DNA of 15,458 nt, taken from contig CAYMYK010000056.1 in the NCBI GenBank assembly GCA_964394625.1, positions 1 to 15,458 of the forward strand. The letters run 5' to 3'. The first letter of the stretch is position 1. Each line of letters starts with the position of its first letter. A program made the translations under genes and the position numbers. The notes beneath the pieces were generated by a model. The model was given only the letters and a program-made list of their open reading frames with translations, made no database searches and had not been told where the DNA came from. The DNA comes from JAUVYV01 sp964394625 (GTDB lineage Bacteria > Planctomycetota > Phycisphaerae > Sedimentisphaerales > Anaerobacaceae). Positions 13,544 to 15,458 of this stretch are shown here, piece after piece.

Positions 13544-14116
13544 TTACGAGCTGAAATCGACTTTTGGCACTTCGCGTTCTGCGGGTGCTTCGATTTCGAA
13601 GAAGTCGCGTTTTGTGAAGGCGAACATCCCGGCGACGATGTTCGAGGGGAACATCTGAATCTTGTTGTTAAAGTAGAGGGTCTGGTCGTTGTATGCCTGT
13701 CTCGAGAAGGCGATTTTGTTTTCGGTGCTGGTGAGCTCTTCCTGTACCTGGAGGAAGTTGGTGTTGGCCTTGAGGTCGGGATAGTTTTCGACGACGAGCA
13801 TAAACTTGCTGAGCGCTTCTCCGAGTGCGCCTTCGGCTTTTGCGGCACCGGCAACGCCTTTTGCGCCCATCGCGGCGGCGCGGGCGTTGGTGACGGCCTC
13901 GAGTGTTCCCCGCTCGTGCTTCATATAGCCCTTTGCGGTCTCGACCAGATTCGGGATGAGGTCGTGTCGGCGTTTCAACTGGACGTCAATCTGTGACCAG
14001 GAGTTATCGACCTGGTTGCGGCGGCGAACGAGAGCATTGTAGATTCCGACGACGGAGGCCACCAAGATTACCGCCAGAAGCAGAATGACTATCAGGGTGA
14101 TAAGTGTTGTGCCCAT
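13544..14116 (-). CDS. lemA: LemA family protein
   Basis: 190 aa, usual length for LemA. A single N-terminal membrane anchor (about 5-27) is followed by the characteristic helical bundle: YNALVRRRNQVDNSWSQIDV (26-45), then QLKRRHDLIPNLVETAKGYM and the EELTSTENKIAFSRQAYND block, ending with a FFEIEAP tail. LemA proteins are membrane-bound with most of the chain outside the cytoplasm. They recur beside HtpX-type proteases or TPM-domain proteins, and a role in membrane-protein quality control is suspected but not proven. A strong ribosome binding site, AAGGAG (14129-14124 on the minus strand), lies 7 nt before the ATG. It is followed at 21 bp by the PhoD-like gene. Confidence 0.95.
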   Translation of the reverse strand: MGTTLITLIVILLLAVILVASVVGIYNALVRRRNQVDNSWSQIDVQLKRRHDLIPNLVETAKGYMKHERGTLEAVTNARAAAMGAKGVAGAAKAEGALGEALSKFMLVVENYPDLKANTNFLQVQEELTSTENKIAFSRQAYNDQTLYFNNKIQMFPSNIVAGMFAFTKRDFFEIEAPAEREVPKVDFSS

Positions 14117-14159
14117 AATTTATCTCCTTTGCTTTCTGTATTATTTTGCGAACAGCGTT

Positions 14160-15374
14160 CTATAAGGCATTTTTGATTTCGTCGAGTGTTACGTTGAGTG
14201 TTTCGATGGTGATTTTGTTCAGGTCTGGTTCGGGGCCGGCGAAGTGGAAGACGCGGTGAGTGTGGGAAAGGGCCTGGCCGGGGGCCAGCTCGATTGCTGG
14301 CGAGGAGCTCTCGATTTCGTAGAAGGGCCCCATAATGTCGCCTGCTTCGTTCGGGCCGTCGTTGTAGGAGTTGGCGACATCGCCGGTGAAGGGCTTGTCC
14401 TGGATTTGCCACATCGAGTTGACGTAATCGGTTACGCCCTCTGGTTTTGAGTACTGTATGATTGTCAGCACCTTGTTTCGTGCGTCGTAGCTTCCGAGTA
14501 CCGGCTTTGCCCGCAGGGGCGACAGGCCGATTTTGCTGCGGTATTTTCCGTCGGCCCTGAAGAATAGCAGGTCGTCTTTTACCACGAGCCGGTCCGGGGG
14601 CACTTTGCCGAAATAGCTGTCGTTGACCTTGGGGCCGAGTTCGGATTCCGGGCCCGGCTCGAAGCCGATGACAACGGTTGTCTCGGGCGAGGGATTGAAC
14701 ATACTGAGAATCCAGATGGACAGCAGGCCGGTTTTTTTGGACCATTTTTTTCGGCCATTGTTTGTAATTTTACTCAGTGTCTCGTAGGCGACGGCGCCGA
14801 CGGAATCGGGCAGGTTGATTTTTAGTTTTTTGGCGGCGGAGTTTCTGCTGAGCAGCCGGACGGTTCTGTCGATTTTGATATCGAATTTTGTTTCGGAATA
14901 ATTTTGCAGTGTGCAGGTTTTGGTAAAGACGGCTTTACCGGCGGTTTTCGATACGAGCTCGAACGGTTCGGTGTCGATAACGGGCGGGACCTGCCAGTGG
15001 TCGAAGTCGAAGGGTACGCCCGGGGCGAAGTACAGTGCGAACTGTCCGCCTTCGGGGCCCATCCAGAAACGTTCTTCGCCGCCGAAGGCGTTGATGTGTT
15101 TTTTAGTTTTTCCGGAGGCGATGAGCTTTTTATTTATCCAGCCGAAGCTGATGCCGTCGAGGCCGCGGGCGGTGGACGTCATAACACGGCCCTGGTAGGC
15201 GGGTGCGAGGGCGATTTGTGCGCTGCCGGTTTTGTCGGAAAGGACGACGACGTCGGTGTGCTTTTTGAGAAAGTCGAGGTCTTCGCCGAATTTTGCAGTG
15301 CCGCCGTTCATTTGAGTACATCCTGTAAGTAAAAGACACGTCAGAAGTGTAAATCTTTTAAGCAAAGCTGTCAT
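14160..15374 (-). CDS. Lipoprotein of unknown function, probable beta-sandwich fold
   Basis: 404 aa. A lipoprotein signal ends in LLTGC with Cys19. The remainder is beta-rich, with the recognisable stretch RFWMGPEGGQFALYF (102-116) followed by GVPFDFDHWQVPP, and later FFRADGKYRSKIGL and LAPGQALSHTHRVFHF. This resembles the galactose-mutarotase-like beta-sandwich proteins annotated as DUF6786 or DUF4380 in Bacteroidetes and planctomycetes; the exact family is from memory and should be checked. Its role is unknown; carbohydrate binding would be a guess based on the fold. GGGAG (15385-15381 on the minus strand) lies 6 nt before the ATG. As the first gene seen of the operon it is followed at 43 bp by lemA. 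Confidence 0.75.
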   Translation of the reverse strand: MTALLKRFTLLTCLLLTGCTQMNGGTAKFGEDLDFLKKHTDVVVLSDKTGSAQIALAPAYQGRVMTSTARGLDGISFGWINKKLIASGKTKKHINAFGGEERFWMGPEGGQFALYFAPGVPFDFDHWQVPPVIDTEPFELVSKTAGKAVFTKTCTLQNYSETKFDIKIDRTVRLLSRNSAAKKLKINLPDSVGAVAYETLSKITNNGRKKWSKKTGLLSIWILSMFNPSPETTVVIGFEPGPESELGPKVNDSYFGKVPPDRLVVKDDLLFFRADGKYRSKIGLSPLRAKPVLGSYDARNKVLTIIQYSKPEGVTDYVNSMWQIQDKPFTGDVANSYNDGPNEAGDIMGPFYEIESSSPAIELAPGQALSHTHRVFHFAGPEPDLNKITIETLNVTLDEIKNAL

Positions 15375-15458
15375 TTTTTTCTCCCTGGCAAGGTTTTTGG
15401 CATCGAGTTCACCGGGTCGAGAATTTGAAGACGGTTGTCTGGTCGTACTTTTGGCCCG
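15375..15458 (-). other. Upstream leader of the minus-strand operon
   Basis: These 84 bases up to the window edge hold the GGGAG ribosome binding site but no clear -35/-10 pair. The promoter is probably beyond the window, or the operon continues upstream. Confidence 0.4.

Noticed and set aside
1..15458. CRISPR array, insertion sequence or prophage
   Set aside because: There are no regularly spaced short repeats, no transposase or phage-type proteins, and no terminal inverted repeats. The only long repeat is the intragenic SMP-30 duplication.

Overview
The window looks like chromosomal DNA from a free-living Gram-negative-type bacterium, most plausibly a planctomycete of the Phycisphaerae or a relative. 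The reasons are the mix of SMP-30/gluconolactonase, Tat-exported DUF362, PhoD-like and heptosyltransferase-like genes, the moderately high GC content, and several signal-peptide lipoproteins. This placement is inference; no marker gene fixes the taxon. There is no sign of phage, transposon, CRISPR or plasmid functions.

Left part (1-6019). A rightward cluster holds a secreted protein made of two tandem SMP-30 domains, a Tat-type DUF362 lipoprotein 18 bp behind it, and a DUF72 (YecE-like) protein. After a 120 bp gap comes a DHH/DHHA1 phosphoesterase with its own possible promoter. Convergent to it is a PflX-like radical SAM protein on the minus strand.

Middle (6020-9921). A tRNA-Thr(UGU) has a good sigma70-type promoter and is followed by a strong hairpin. 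Next is a tightly spaced pair of glycosyltransferase family 9 genes: a canonical heptosyltransferase II-like protein, then a divergent one with a helical N-terminal extension. About 480 bp without a convincing gene leads to a perfect TATAAT box, a possible 41-codon leader ORF, a small coiled-coil protein gene, and an intrinsic terminator whose hairpin lies partly inside the last codons of the convergent htpX gene.

Right part (9922-15374, minus strand). Four closely spaced genes are read right to left: a lipoprotein with a likely beta-sandwich fold, lemA, a large PhoD-like metallophosphatase lipoprotein, and an HtpX/M48 membrane protease with a C-terminal zinc-ribbon-like tail. LemA with a membrane metalloprotease is a known pairing. 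The PhoD-like gene placed between them is the unusual part. Together they look like an envelope maintenance or envelope phosphate/polymer processing operon.

The most striking large-scale signal is a sharp reversal of GC skew at the tRNA-Thr (about 6200-6320). To the left the + strand is C-rich and to the right it is G-rich, on both sides regardless of gene direction. This fits a replication origin, an inversion endpoint or an assembly join. No DnaA box or dnaA-type gene was seen beside it.
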